Below are positions 26,483 through 35,571 of a stretch of 64,000 nt of DNA, piece by piece; positions within the stretch are counted from its first letter, which is position 1; the number at the start of each line of letters is the position of its first letter. This stretch comes from Streptococcus sp. Marseille-P6264 (GTDB taxonomy: Bacteria; Bacillota; Bacilli; Lactobacillales; Streptococcaceae): positions 124,001-188,000 of the forward strand of contig NZ_CABPTO010000004.1 in assembly GCF_902460355.1 (NCBI RefSeq). Direction: 5' to 3'. The notes under the pieces were generated by a model, which made no database searches, was not told the DNA's origin, and worked only from the letters and a program-made list of their open reading frames with translations. A program made the position numbers and the translations under genes.

Positions 26483-27556
26483 CTAAGAGGGCAAATCCAA
26501 CTCAAAGAGGCCGTACTCATGCTTGTCCCCTTGCAATTCTGCTGCATAATGGCGCGTAACGGTATTTTGATTAATCAGGGCGCCGATAGCCGAGGCTTGC
26601 CGTTTCTGCGCTTCTTTAAAAATCGGATAGGCCAAGGCAGAGCCCAAGCCCAAGAATTCTTCATCCACTCCCAGATACATAATCGTATAACGTTTGGCAA
26701 AACGTTTGGTCCAGAAAAGCTTGGCCAGATTAAGAGGAGTGAGTTTTTGATAAACCAGAGAGCCATAGTCCGGCATGGCAATCAGAAAACCTGCTAGCCT
26801 GCCATCCTTATAAGCCAGCTTAACCATCGAAAAATCAAGAATATACTGGTATTTTTGAAAAATCTGACTGAACTGCTGACTGGAAATAGAGCGATAAATC
26901 GGAAAATCTTGATAGAGGCGATTAAGAAGCTCAAAAACCTGCAGCGAAGCTTCTTCCCAGTCCTTCTTTTTGGGAGAACAAATGATGAAACCAGCTTTTT
27001 CAAAAGACTCAAAACGATGAGCTAGCTTATCCTGATGAATTTTATTGCTAACCTTGGGATAAAAATTGGACAGATAGCGCTCCTTGAGCTCAAAACCAGC
27101 CACCTGCCATAGCTCAGGATAATAGTCTGGATTATGAGGTTCTCCAGTAAAAGGGACCTTCTCTGTTCCAGTCAGCTGCATTCGATAACCCAGCCAAAAA
27201 CTTGCCTGTACCGGACCGATTAACTTAGTCGCTCCGAGACTGCGAGCAAAACCTGCTAAATGCTCAATAAAAGCAGATGCAATTTGCTGGTCATTGATTG
27301 ACTCGAAAAATCCCAAGTAAGCAGCCTCATCATCTGGATAGAAGGTCAGAAGTCCTCGAATGCACGGCCGACTGTCCACATAGCCAACAAAGGCATAGGT
27401 TTCTAATTCCGAACTCAGCGGGTGACTGCCTTCAATCAAGGCCAGCTCTTCCTCCTCCGACTGCATAAGGTGGTCCGGCTGGTAAATCTTCTTGGGCAGG
27501 GCTAGAAAATCATCCAGCTCTGTCGTATTGGATTTGACTGGTTTAATTTCCATCAT
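26483..27556 (-). CDS. GNAT-like acyltransferase, last gene of the lipid operon
   Basis: 357 residues, the length of a tandem-GNAT protein. The C-terminal half has a GNAT-like acyl-CoA segment (YLGVDEEFLGLGSALAYPIF). The N-terminal half is also GNAT-like (RGLLTFYPDDEAAYLGFFE, LGATKLIGPVQASFWLGYRM). It might acylate an amino group made in the same pathway, such as the head-group amine left by the decarboxylase, but this is inference. It overlaps the preceding dikinase-like gene by 14 bases; AAGGAGGAAGACC precedes its ATG. No membrane segment. Confidence 0.65.
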   Translation of the reverse strand: MMEIKPVKSNTTELDDFLALPKKIYQPDHLMQSEEEELALIEGSHPLSSELETYAFVGYVDSRPCIRGLLTFYPDDEAAYLGFFESINDQQIASAFIEHLAGFARSLGATKLIGPVQASFWLGYRMQLTGTEKVPFTGEPHNPDYYPELWQVAGFELKERYLSNFYPKVSNKIHQDKLAHRFESFEKAGFIICSPKKKDWEEASLQVFELLNRLYQDFPIYRSISSQQFSQIFQKYQYILDFSMVKLAYKDGRLAGFLIAMPDYGSLVYQKLTPLNLAKLFWTKRFAKRYTIMYLGVDEEFLGLGSALAYPIFKEAQKRQASAIGALINQNTVTRHYAAELQGDKHEYGLFELDLPS

Positions 27557-30026
27557 GGTCTTCCTCCTTGATTAGTCGAATCTTGCCAGTCAGGCCATCC
27601 ATCTCAATCCAGTCGCCGTTTTGCAAGTGACTGCAGGCGCCTCTGACATTGACAATAGAGGGGATACCTAACTCGCGGGAAATAATGGCCGTGTGGGAGA
27701 GCAAGGACCCCTGCTCGGCAATGACACCCTTGGCTTGGGTCAGAAGATAGACCCAGCCCGGATCGGTCATCTTGGTCACGATAATCCGGTCCTGAGCAGA
27801 CTCAATTTCCTGCACATCTTCCACGACCAAAACCTGGGCCTTGACGCAGCCAGGTGAACAGCCAATTCCCTGTAGAGATCGAACACCTGTATTATGACTG
27901 CTGGTACGGTTTTGAGGTTTCAGGTATTTCTCAAAGACCTGTCCAGCAAAAACATAGCGACTAAAGGTTGGCAACTCCTTATCCGCCTCCAATTTCTCCC
28001 GACGCTCGGTTATCAGGTCACTAACATCTCTGGGCTTTCTGGTCAACTCAAACAATTCTTCCTTTGTCAGGTAAAAAACATCGTCAGGCGTAGCCAGCAG
28101 CCCTTGCTCGGCTAATTGCTGACCCAGCGTTCGGAAAATCTGCCGCATCATGCCGTAGATTCGTGTGCGGTTTAAGCGGGAGCTTTCCCGATATTTAACA
28201 CCAGTCATGGCTCGCTTGCGAAGGAAATTCGTCCACCAGCCTGATTTTTGCACCTCTTCTTCAAGTTTCTGAGGGGCCAACTTCTTCCCCTCTTGCTGGC
28301 ACATTTGCAGCAGGAGCTTGAGCAGACGCTCTGGATGCGTTCGGAAGGTGGGAGTTTCTAACTTCAACTCTTCCGGAGCTCGATCACCAAATTCATGGAT
28401 AAAATGAGTAATTTCTTGGACCAAAGGGTGCTGGCGACTTAGAAAGACTGCTGGACTTTCACTTGCCATGGCCTGTCTAATCGCTGCATTTTCTTCTGCT
28501 TTCAGCTGAGCTGTTAAAGCCTGCAGAGCCAAAGCCGGCCGCATACTTTCAATCTGCTCAATTCCTGCAATTTCAGCTTGAACAGCTCCGCCGCGACGCG
28601 ACTTCTTCAGGAGTCCAGTATAGACAAAAGCATAGAGGTCATTGACCAGCGTAATGTCCCAGTGAGCCAGAATATCCTCTTTTAGCTTGCTGACCAAGCC
28701 AATCAAGGTCTCCGCATCTGCGTCGGGAGAAAAGCTCGCTTCGTATTCGCGCTGAATCTGGGCAAACTGCTCTTCCAATTGCCGCATTTGCTTGGGTGCC
28801 GTCCAAAACTCTCGGATGATTCGAAGCATGATTTGCAGGCGTTTGAAAGTAGACAAGTGCACTGGCATCTGAGGCACCTCCGTCTCTCTCACTCCCAGCA
28901 TATCCTGCCAGATAGGAATGATTTTCTTCGAAAAAGGCAGAAGCTGCAAGAGCTGATACCAGCTCTGAATCTGGTAATAAACTCGGCTATTGACCGGCTG
29001 CAGCATATTTTGAAAAGTGGCTTCATAGGCAGCTAACTCAGGGGCATCCTTGCCAACCAAGCGCTGGGCAAGACTGCGGAAAATGCTGGCATAAGCCTCT
29101 TGAATAAAGCTAATAGTCAGAGGACTGGAAACGCCCGGATAGCTTTCTACAATATTGCTATTATCCAGAATAATCTGCTGTCCTTCTGGCAAGGTAGTAA
29201 TAGGTCGTGCCTGCAAGAGATAGAGTTGACCATTTGCGAAGGTAAACTCCATATCCATATAAGATCCGAAAAGCTGACTTACCTGACTTGCCAAGGCTTG
29301 TAAGTCCTCGAGTTGTTCCTGTGATAAGTCCGGTGAGTCCTCCGTCTGCTCTGTATAAAAGAGCTGGTCCTTGGGATGGAGCGTCACCATGGTTGTAGGA
29401 ATCTTATCCTCGACAACCTTATTGCCCAAGCCCCGACCGATGACAATGATGTGCTCGTTCAGAATGCCCTTGGGATTAGCTGTGAAGTAAATCCCAGACA
29501 AGTCTCCCTCCTGCATGACCTGCACAATGCAAATCATCTGTGCCTGCTTCAACGATAGGCCTTGCTCAAATAGATAACTAAGAGCCGACTCCTGATAAAG
29601 AGAAAGCAAGGTCACTTGGATGGCTTCTTTAAGTCCCTCTGGCTTCACATTGAGCTGGCTCTCAAACTGACCGGCAAAGGATGAGGCCTTCCCATCCTCA
29701 ATAGTAGCTGATGAGCGAACTGCAAAGCGACAGTCTGTCTGGAAAAATTCCTTACGAACCCAACTTTCTGCTGCCGTTAGATCTTCTTGACTAAACTGCT
29801 CTATGGCCCAATCCTGCAGCTGCTGACTGAGCTGGGACAAGTCCAACTCTCCAGACCGATAAGCTGCTTCCATCCGCTCCAAGTCAGCAAAGCTGGCAGA
29901 TTTTTGAAAAAAGTCAAAAGCAAACACTGCAAAGTCAGGAACCGGCAAACCAGCAGCCTGCATTTTCAGCAAATGATAGGCCTTGCCTCCAACCTGGTCA
30001 AGCCCTGTCTGCTTGATTCTTTTCAT
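27543..30026 (-). CDS. Dikinase-like phosphotransferase 2 (PEP-synthase/Rph architecture)
   Basis: 827 residues. The N-terminal third is the ATP-grasp domain of PEP synthase/pyruvate phosphate dikinase (QVGGKAYHLLKM, RSSATIEDGKASSFAGQ, LYLLQARPITT). The last 110 residues are the swivelling phosphohistidine domain (GSLLSHTAIISRELGIPS, His near 778). The PEP/pyruvate TIM barrel is absent. In its place, about residues 300-700 form a helical domain I do not recognise, as in rifampin phosphotransferase, where this part binds the acceptor. Chemistry: ATP is split to AMP with transfer of the beta-phosphate to an acceptor hydroxyl. The setting suggests a lipid or lipid-precursor acceptor; drug phosphorylation is the alternative. 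ATG overlaps the UbiA stop (TGATG), with GGGGG upstream. Confidence 0.8.
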   Translation of the reverse strand: MKRIKQTGLDQVGGKAYHLLKMQAAGLPVPDFAVFAFDFFQKSASFADLERMEAAYRSGELDLSQLSQQLQDWAIEQFSQEDLTAAESWVRKEFFQTDCRFAVRSSATIEDGKASSFAGQFESQLNVKPEGLKEAIQVTLLSLYQESALSYLFEQGLSLKQAQMICIVQVMQEGDLSGIYFTANPKGILNEHIIVIGRGLGNKVVEDKIPTTMVTLHPKDQLFYTEQTEDSPDLSQEQLEDLQALASQVSQLFGSYMDMEFTFANGQLYLLQARPITTLPEGQQIILDNSNIVESYPGVSSPLTISFIQEAYASIFRSLAQRLVGKDAPELAAYEATFQNMLQPVNSRVYYQIQSWYQLLQLLPFSKKIIPIWQDMLGVRETEVPQMPVHLSTFKRLQIMLRIIREFWTAPKQMRQLEEQFAQIQREYEASFSPDADAETLIGLVSKLKEDILAHWDITLVNDLYAFVYTGLLKKSRRGGAVQAEIAGIEQIESMRPALALQALTAQLKAEENAAIRQAMASESPAVFLSRQHPLVQEITHFIHEFGDRAPEELKLETPTFRTHPERLLKLLLQMCQQEGKKLAPQKLEEEVQKSGWWTNFLRKRAMTGVKYRESSRLNRTRIYGMMRQIFRTLGQQLAEQGLLATPDDVFYLTKEELFELTRKPRDVSDLITERREKLEADKELPTFSRYVFAGQVFEKYLKPQNRTSSHNTGVRSLQGIGCSPGCVKAQVLVVEDVQEIESAQDRIIVTKMTDPGWVYLLTQAKGVIAEQGSLLSHTAIISRELGIPSIVNVRGACSHLQNGDWIEMDGLTGKIRLIKEEDHDGN

Positions 30027-30925
30027 CAAAGTACCCCCATCAAAAGATAAACAGCAACGGACAGAACCATGGTCGTCTCTGTGATATAAGTATAACGCTC
30101 CACCCGCTCTCGGATATTAAAGCGAGTCGGATCCTTGATAAACTGCTCAAACTGGACGGTCATCCAGATAACATTCAGCACCAAGACTACCACTCCGACA
30201 TGGGAAATATTCCAGAGGAGGACAAAATTGGTCAAGATATCCAGCAGAGTCACCACCTCGATAAAGCGAGTGGCTTTTTTGTAGCCAAAAAGCATCGAAT
30301 AAGTCACATACTCGGTCTCGTCTTTTGGTGCCCGAATCTTGCGGCAGACTTCCCAGATCAGACTTGGGAAATACATGGTAAAAGCCAGCAAGACGGTCGG
30401 TAGGGACAAGAGAGGCAGATTGTACTTGTAGCAGACAAAGGAAATAGTATAGAGATTCAAAATCATCATGACTGGATTATGGGTCACTAGAGCCAATGGC
30501 AGAGAATTTTGAATCTTGTCACGCTTGAAGAACCAGAAGGACATGAGGGTTCCGTAGATATAGAGAAAGAGGAACCAGCCGATATTGTTCATAAAGAGGA
30601 CATTAAGGAGTACAGAGACAGCTACGATAAAGCTGAGGGCAACAGCCAAGTCCTTCTTTTTCACTCGGCCAGATGGCAGAGCACGATGAGGAAAGAGCCG
30701 TCTGTCGGTCTCATAGTCCTTGAAATCATCTGCAATCCGCAGAATCATCAGAAAGACAAAAATCGTAAAAATTCCGATCAACTCCTGATGGTCAAAGTGA
30801 AAGGTGGTCACTCCGTCATTGAGCAGAAGGACAAAATAAATCTCAAAAAACATGATGGCAGCCACAAAAAAGCGCGGCAGCAAAGGAAACATTTCCTTAT
30901 AATAAACAGCTAATCGTTTAAACAT
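30026..30925 (-). CDS. UbiA-family prenyltransferase
   Basis: 299 residues, eight or nine hydrophobic segments. The first aspartate-rich region is ILRIADDFKDYETDRR (about residues 62-77) followed by FPHRALPSGRV, typical of UbiA proteins that bind a prenyl diphosphate with magnesium. The second region is RKIRAPKDETEYVTYS (near 195). The enzyme would attach a polyprenyl chain to an acceptor. It is not next to menaquinone or heme genes; its neighbours are phospholipid genes. A role in making a prenylated or ether-type lipid is plausible but not proven. It overlaps the decarboxylase gene by 16 bases. Confidence 0.82.
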   Translation of the reverse strand: MFKRLAVYYKEMFPLLPRFFVAAIMFFEIYFVLLLNDGVTTFHFDHQELIGIFTIFVFLMILRIADDFKDYETDRRLFPHRALPSGRVKKKDLAVALSFIVAVSVLLNVLFMNNIGWFLFLYIYGTLMSFWFFKRDKIQNSLPLALVTHNPVMMILNLYTISFVCYKYNLPLLSLPTVLLAFTMYFPSLIWEVCRKIRAPKDETEYVTYSMLFGYKKATRFIEVVTLLDILTNFVLLWNISHVGVVVLVLNVIWMTVQFEQFIKDPTRFNIRERVERYTYITETTMVLSVAVYLLMGVL

Positions 30926-31782
30926 AGCTTTTCTCCAATCTTTTCACCCATTTGAATCTGGGTTTCTATTCCAAGGTCTGAGTAAGTCAGGATATCCTGA
31001 TCCAAGCGAATCGTGTCTGCCGGGTAGAGGACAAGAATAGTTGAGCCGCCCAGACCAAAGCAGCCCTTCTCCTGTCCCCTAACCAAATGGTTCTGATTGT
31101 GATTGTATATTCTGCCGACCAAGAGCGCCCCTACTTCCATCTGCAGGACAGGCCCTAGCTCGGTCTCTAAAAGACAGTATTCTCTTTTATTTTCCTTGTA
31201 AATCAAGCGCCGCTTCTGGGCTACCTGTCTGACCGTATGCAGGCGGCCTTTAATTTTTCGTCTTCGGGTAATTCTGCCGGATTCGGCAGCCAGATAGCGG
31301 TGCAGATCTTCTACTCCCAAGCGATAGACCAGCGCTGTTCCGCCTCTAAATAGCTGAGCCAACTCTTCATCCAACAGTAAGTCAGCTAGCCTGTATGTCT
31401 GTCCCTTAATCGTCAGCTGCAAGTCCTGACTGATGGTAAAAGCCTCCAGCTTAGCATCCGCCACTGCCAGTACTTGACTGTCAGGACAAATTGGACGTAG
31501 TTCTGGATTGATTTTCCTCTGGAAAAAAGCCGCAAAGCCAGGATAGGGGCCATCCTCATAGTCAGCTAGATTCAGCTGATAACTTTCCACAAAAGCTGCT
31601 ATTTTCTTGCGAGAAAAAGGAGTGTAGTCTTTCAAAGTCAGCAGATAAGACAGGCTAGGTCGGGTCAATATAGGCAATAAGAAGCGGCCCCAAGCAGTAC
31701 CATAAAGCTTGTCTAACAGACCCGCCTTGTATTCTGTCGGTTCCACTACCTGTCCAGTCCTTCTCTGATAGACCTTAACCAT
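30910..31782 (-). CDS. psd: Phosphatidylserine decarboxylase
   Basis: 290 residues from the ATG after GGGGGTTCTGCCCC. The self-cleavage site near the C-terminus is GCFGLGGSTILVLYP: the Gly-Ser pair produces the pyruvoyl group of the small subunit. Other family features: FAAFFQRKINPELRPI near 85 and the RGGTALVYRLGVEDLHRY segment. The enzyme removes CO2 from phosphatidylserine, or a related serine phospholipid, to leave an ethanolamine head group. Streptococci are generally held to lack phosphatidylethanolamine, so the gene is unexpected. It overlaps the phosphatidyltransferase by eight bases. Confidence 0.88.
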   Translation of the reverse strand: MVKVYQRRTGQVVEPTEYKAGLLDKLYGTAWGRFLLPILTRPSLSYLLTLKDYTPFSRKKIAAFVESYQLNLADYEDGPYPGFAAFFQRKINPELRPICPDSQVLAVADAKLEAFTISQDLQLTIKGQTYRLADLLLDEELAQLFRGGTALVYRLGVEDLHRYLAAESGRITRRRKIKGRLHTVRQVAQKRRLIYKENKREYCLLETELGPVLQMEVGALLVGRIYNHNQNHLVRGQEKGCFGLGGSTILVLYPADTIRLDQDILTYSDLGIETQIQMGEKIGEKLCLND

Positions 31783-32407
31783 GGGGCAGAACCCCCAGAC
31801 CAATCAGACTTGCAACAGCCAGAATCGCAAAAACTAGGTAGGCCAGCTTATTCGGCTTGGGAATCCGGCAGTTGTAGACAAATAGGACGGTCAGCAAAAG
31901 AGACAAGCCCAGCCACACCCAAGCAAAGAAACCAGGCGCCAGCCATTGACAGACCAGATAGGTCAGAGGGAAAAAGAGAGCGCTGTAAGTCACAGGCAAG
32001 CCAATAAAATAAGAGCCAGATCCCTCATCATGCTTGGCCAAGCGATTAAAATGAGCCAAGCGCGTGACCGCAGCCAAGACATAGAGGACAGCCAAAATGA
32101 TATTGGCCGCTCCCAAGGGTAGCTGGGTCATGAGGAGCATTGCCGGAAGAGCCGCAAAGCTAATCATGTCGCAGAGCGAATCAATTTCAATGCCGAAACG
32201 CTTCTGACTTTCAGTCCGCTTCATCCGCCGAGCCACCACACCATCAAAGAGGTCACAGATACCGCTAACGATAAAAGCCATCATGGCTAGCCGCAGCTGG
32301 GACTGAATGACGGCATAGACTGCCAACAGTGCAAAAGCAGCGCCCATATAGGTCAGGATAACAGATTTATCGTATTCACCGATAAACAAAGGTTCATTCT
32401 TCTTCAT
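31775..32407 (-). CDS. pssA: CDP-alcohol phosphatidyltransferase, phosphatidylserine-synthase type
   Basis: 210 residues, about six membrane helices. The CDP-alcohol signature D-G-x2-A-R-xn-G-x3-D-x3-D is complete: DLFDGVVARRM and then GIEIDSLCDM. The segment LAAVTRLAHFNRL resembles the TRLxxFN stretch of phosphatidylserine synthases, and the next gene is a serine-phospholipid decarboxylase. Expected reaction: CDP-diacylglycerol plus serine to phosphatidylserine and CMP, in the membrane. The head-group alcohol and lipid are inferred. It overlaps the upstream dikinase-like gene by 14 bases, with AGAGGAG at a rather long distance from the ATG. Confidence 0.85.
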   Translation of the reverse strand: MKKNEPLFIGEYDKSVILTYMGAAFALLAVYAVIQSQLRLAMMAFIVSGICDLFDGVVARRMKRTESQKRFGIEIDSLCDMISFAALPAMLLMTQLPLGAANIILAVLYVLAAVTRLAHFNRLAKHDEGSGSYFIGLPVTYSALFFPLTYLVCQWLAPGFFAWVWLGLSLLLTVLFVYNCRIPKPNKLAYLVFAILAVASLIGLGVLPHG

Positions 32408-34889
32408 GAATTCTTATTTCTCCTCTTCTTCCATCTAAGGTTACCAGCATGCCAGTTTCTAGCAGCTGAGTTGCATTCTTGGCACAGACCAGAGCTGGAA
32501 TCCCGCATTCCCGAGCGACAATGGATGCATGGCAGAGAACTCCACCGTACTCTGTCACAAGACCGCCCAGAATACCAAAAACATAACTCCAGCCCGTATC
32601 TGTATAGCGAGTAACAAGGATTTCTCCCAGCTCAATCGTCTCAATATCCGCCAAATCCAAGAGGACTCGAACCCGACCGGTCACCTGACCGCTGCTGGCT
32701 GGCATTCCCGTCAGCAGGGCCTGACTGTCATGGGCTACCTTTTCCAAGCTCATCTCTTTATCAGTCAAATCACCCACTGGCTCAAAATTCCGATAGGCCT
32801 GGCAATAATGCCGATTATCAGTCGCTTCTTCTTGAAGCTGGTCAGCAGTCTTTTGCCCTTCCATAAAGGCAGTCAGGCTTTCTTTCTTAATGTAAAAAAC
32901 ATCTTGAGAATCTTTCAGAAAGCCTCGCTTTTCATAGGCTCGGCCGAGTTTGAGGCTAATCTGGCGAATGAGGTGGTAATAGCGCGTGGAAATATCCTTG
33001 AACTCCTCCCGCCACCAGAGCAAGTTCCGAAGGTCTTGATTGATTTTTTCAATTTTTTTCTGCTTGGTTCGAGATAGATGAGCCAGATCCAGCTCAGACT
33101 CCGAGCCAGGACCGAGCGAAGCTTTGGCCGTCTGGTAGTAAGCTGAATCAGCAACCAACCGCTGGACTGCTGTCAGCACTTGATGAGCATCTTCTTCATA
33201 ACTAGCTACTCGCAAGTCCAGCTCCCGTGCCGAGTGATAGCCAAATTCCTTTTGGAAATCCTGAATCTTGATGAAATCTGCTCGCTCAGGATATTGTGCA
33301 GCCAGTTCCTGCAATTCTTCCACCGATAGCTTCAACCAATCGTCTGTCAGTCTCTCCTCTGCCAAAACAAGATCCGCAACTTCCAGCATTCTAGCTAAGG
33401 GCTTGGTATGCGAAACATTGCCTAATTTAGCTATCAGTCGGAAAAATTCATCGACCGTTAGCCATTTGAGCAGACTAGTCTTTTTCATAGACAGCTGGAC
33501 CGTATTGATGTAGGCCTGCCAGAAATAAGTTCCTTCACTGTCTAAGTAAGCCTGATTTAGCACTAACTGCCAAAGACTCTCGACTTGTTGCAGCGGGCTT
33601 TGGTCGTTCAGTTCTCCTATTTCTTGATTCAGGCGGGTAAATTGCTGGCGCAGCTCTTGCAACTTGTCTGGCGCCTGATGCAGAAAAGTCTTAGTTACTT
33701 TTTGCGTTTTTAATGCTACCCGCAGGAAATTCAAGAGCAAGGCTGGACTTAATTTGCTGGTAAAACCTTGACCTTGATAGTCTTTATTAACTCCCAGCTC
33801 ATCATCAAAGTCTCGCTCAATATAGCCCGGAATCTGCTCCATACCTTGCTTGACCACGCCTAAGTTCCAGAAAGGCCGAGCATAATGCAGGTGCATCAGC
33901 GGCGGCATCACACCTTCAGGCTCTAGGCCAATTGCCAGCAAAAAGCTGGAGAGTGCCTCTTGCCAAGAATGGCGGTAAAGGCTCCACATAAGGTTGGGAC
34001 AGGGCTGGGCTGCCACGCCTCCGTCCCGAAAATTCGCCGTTGTCCAGCGACCACTGTCGATTTTAGTTGGCACAGTTGTGATGGGCCGAGCCTGCAGTAG
34101 ATAGACTTGCTCTTGGACAGCGCACCACTCAATATCCATGGGCCGACCAAAATGTGCTACAATCTCCAAAACCTGGTCATGCAGCTTCTGCAAGACTGCC
34201 AGAGGGATTTCAACTTTCTCAAACTGGCTCCAGTCCGGCTTGTACCAAAGAAGAGTTAGTTGCTCAGGATTAACTTGGCCACTAACCAAGCTCTCAGCCG
34301 AGCCTTTTACATACTCAAGCAACATAGACTGATCCTGATTAGTCGCCACGTCTAGGGAAAAGCAGACGCCGCTGAAGTCAGGCTCTATCTGCTCCTGAAT
34401 CAGCACCGCCATAGCAAAATCCTTCTCAGCCAGCCCCTGACGCTGCCAGTAGGCCAATGCTTCTGGATTAAAGAGAGAAAGCAGACAAGAACGAATGCCC
34501 TGCTCAATTTCTGACAGTGTCCGGCAGTTGCCAATCGAGTCATATTGACCGGCAAATGACATGGCCTGTCCGTCTTCTAAGAGGGCACTGCTGCGAACGA
34601 TATAAGCTTGATTTTCCTGACAAAAGGCTGCTAACTCCTGTAGCCAAGCTGGATCCAAGGGATACTGCTGCAAACGCTCCGCAATTTCCTCTTTGCCCAG
34701 TTCGATTAATTCTTTAAGTCCCTCTTTTGAGTATTCTGGCAGAGCTGCTCTTAGCCAAGCCATTACTTGATCCGCTGGCAAAATCAAGGCTCTAGGAACC
34801 GAAAGCCCCAGCCGACAAAGGCTGATTAACTGATTGATTTTACCGCCATAGACGGCTGAAGGCTCTTTTTCCAGCCATAGTTCTTTCAT
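32394..34889 (-). CDS. Dikinase-like phosphotransferase 1 (PEP-synthase/Rph architecture)
   Basis: 831 residues from the ATG with GATGGGAGTTTTTG upstream; a GTG six codons earlier overlaps the preceding stop and is less likely. ATP-grasp motifs: VYGGKINQLISLCRLGLSVP, RSSALLEDGQAMSFAGQYDS, VYLLQARPITT. C-terminal phosphohistidine domain: GGVLCHASIVARECGIPA (His near 787). The middle part (about 300-710) is a helical domain distantly like that of the second dikinase-like protein in the operon, so the two are probably old duplicates with different acceptors. There is no PEP-binding barrel. Probable reaction: phosphorylation of an alcohol with conversion of ATP to AMP and phosphate. Confidence 0.8.
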   Translation of the reverse strand: MKELWLEKEPSAVYGGKINQLISLCRLGLSVPRALILPADQVMAWLRAALPEYSKEGLKELIELGKEEIAERLQQYPLDPAWLQELAAFCQENQAYIVRSSALLEDGQAMSFAGQYDSIGNCRTLSEIEQGIRSCLLSLFNPEALAYWQRQGLAEKDFAMAVLIQEQIEPDFSGVCFSLDVATNQDQSMLLEYVKGSAESLVSGQVNPEQLTLLWYKPDWSQFEKVEIPLAVLQKLHDQVLEIVAHFGRPMDIEWCAVQEQVYLLQARPITTVPTKIDSGRWTTANFRDGGVAAQPCPNLMWSLYRHSWQEALSSFLLAIGLEPEGVMPPLMHLHYARPFWNLGVVKQGMEQIPGYIERDFDDELGVNKDYQGQGFTSKLSPALLLNFLRVALKTQKVTKTFLHQAPDKLQELRQQFTRLNQEIGELNDQSPLQQVESLWQLVLNQAYLDSEGTYFWQAYINTVQLSMKKTSLLKWLTVDEFFRLIAKLGNVSHTKPLARMLEVADLVLAEERLTDDWLKLSVEELQELAAQYPERADFIKIQDFQKEFGYHSARELDLRVASYEEDAHQVLTAVQRLVADSAYYQTAKASLGPGSESELDLAHLSRTKQKKIEKINQDLRNLLWWREEFKDISTRYYHLIRQISLKLGRAYEKRGFLKDSQDVFYIKKESLTAFMEGQKTADQLQEEATDNRHYCQAYRNFEPVGDLTDKEMSLEKVAHDSQALLTGMPASSGQVTGRVRVLLDLADIETIELGEILVTRYTDTGWSYVFGILGGLVTEYGGVLCHASIVARECGIPALVCAKNATQLLETGMLVTLDGRRGEIRIHEEE

Positions 34890-34903
34890 CAAAAACTCCC
34901 ATC

Positions 34904-35494
34904 TCACATACGATTTTTTCTAAGCTTAGCCCAGTAGAGCAGACGATTGACTCCTATATGTGTACCCGCCCCTAGGATTAGAATGCCCAGCATCTGCTGC
35001 CAGGACAGAGGGATATAGAAAAGCAAGAAAATAATACAGCCAATCAAGGAATCAATCTGGTCTATCCAGATAAAGGTCCATTTCCAGCCATTCTCCGCCG
35101 TCTTGCCCTCTCTGATTTCTAAACGGCGCTTGATAAAGCTATTGGGCAGTTCAAACAAAACATAGGCTAGCCCCAAAAGAGCTCCAAGCAGCAGATTAAA
35201 TAGCACGGTATTTTCGTAGAAGGCATAGACCAAGTGCAGCTTCTCTAGACTAGGAATACTCTTCAAGAGCAAGCCCCAAAGTATCTGAGCCAAAGCTCCC
35301 CAGACAATCATGCCAAAGAAACCTTTCCAGGTCTTGTTAGCCCCAAAAAGTCTCTTCCCATCCTTTAAAATCAGCCCGGCATCCATGGGTCGGTATGCCG
35401 CCCCTAGCAGTGAAGACTTGCAAAAGATCATATTCAGAATCCCAGCCAGAATGACCGGCATCAGGGTGATATATAAAGCAAGAATCGAGAGCAT
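34904..35494 (-). CDS. CDP-archaeol-synthase-like (DUF46/CarS) cytidylyltransferase
   Basis: 196 residues, five predicted helices. Conserved pieces of the CarS/CdsA superfamily are visible: FGANKTWKGFFG (near residue 50), ELPNSFIKRRLEIREG (near 115) and WIDQIDSLIGC (near 143, the acidic metal-binding stretch). Family members activate a lipid phosphate with CTP to make a CDP-lipid. As first gene of the operon it could supply the CDP-lipid used by the phosphatidyltransferase two genes later. The main streptococcal CdsA is a different, longer protein, so this would be a dedicated second enzyme. An extended -10 promoter lies 69 bases upstream of the start. Confidence 0.8.
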   Translation of the reverse strand: MLSILALYITLMPVILAGILNMIFCKSSLLGAAYRPMDAGLILKDGKRLFGANKTWKGFFGMIVWGALAQILWGLLLKSIPSLEKLHLVYAFYENTVLFNLLLGALLGLAYVLFELPNSFIKRRLEIREGKTAENGWKWTFIWIDQIDSLIGCIIFLLFYIPLSWQQMLGILILGAGTHIGVNRLLYWAKLRKNRM

Positions 35495-35562
35495 ACTTAT
35501 TTCCTATTCTTTTTATGAAAATCAGTCTGAAAAAATCAAGAGACTCCTCAAACTTATATATC

Positions 35563-35571
35563 ATTATACCA
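35563..35571 (-). promoter_or_regulatory. Extended -10 promoter of the lipid operon
   Basis: TGG-TATAAT on the minus strand, about 70 bases before the first gene. No good -35 is visible at 17 bases, so activation or extended -10 recognition is implied. Confidence 0.5.

Noticed and set aside
27543..30026. True PEP synthase or rifampin phosphotransferase
   Set aside because: PEP synthase is excluded by the missing PEP barrel; rifampin phosphotransferase is possible but the operon context points to lipid chemistry.
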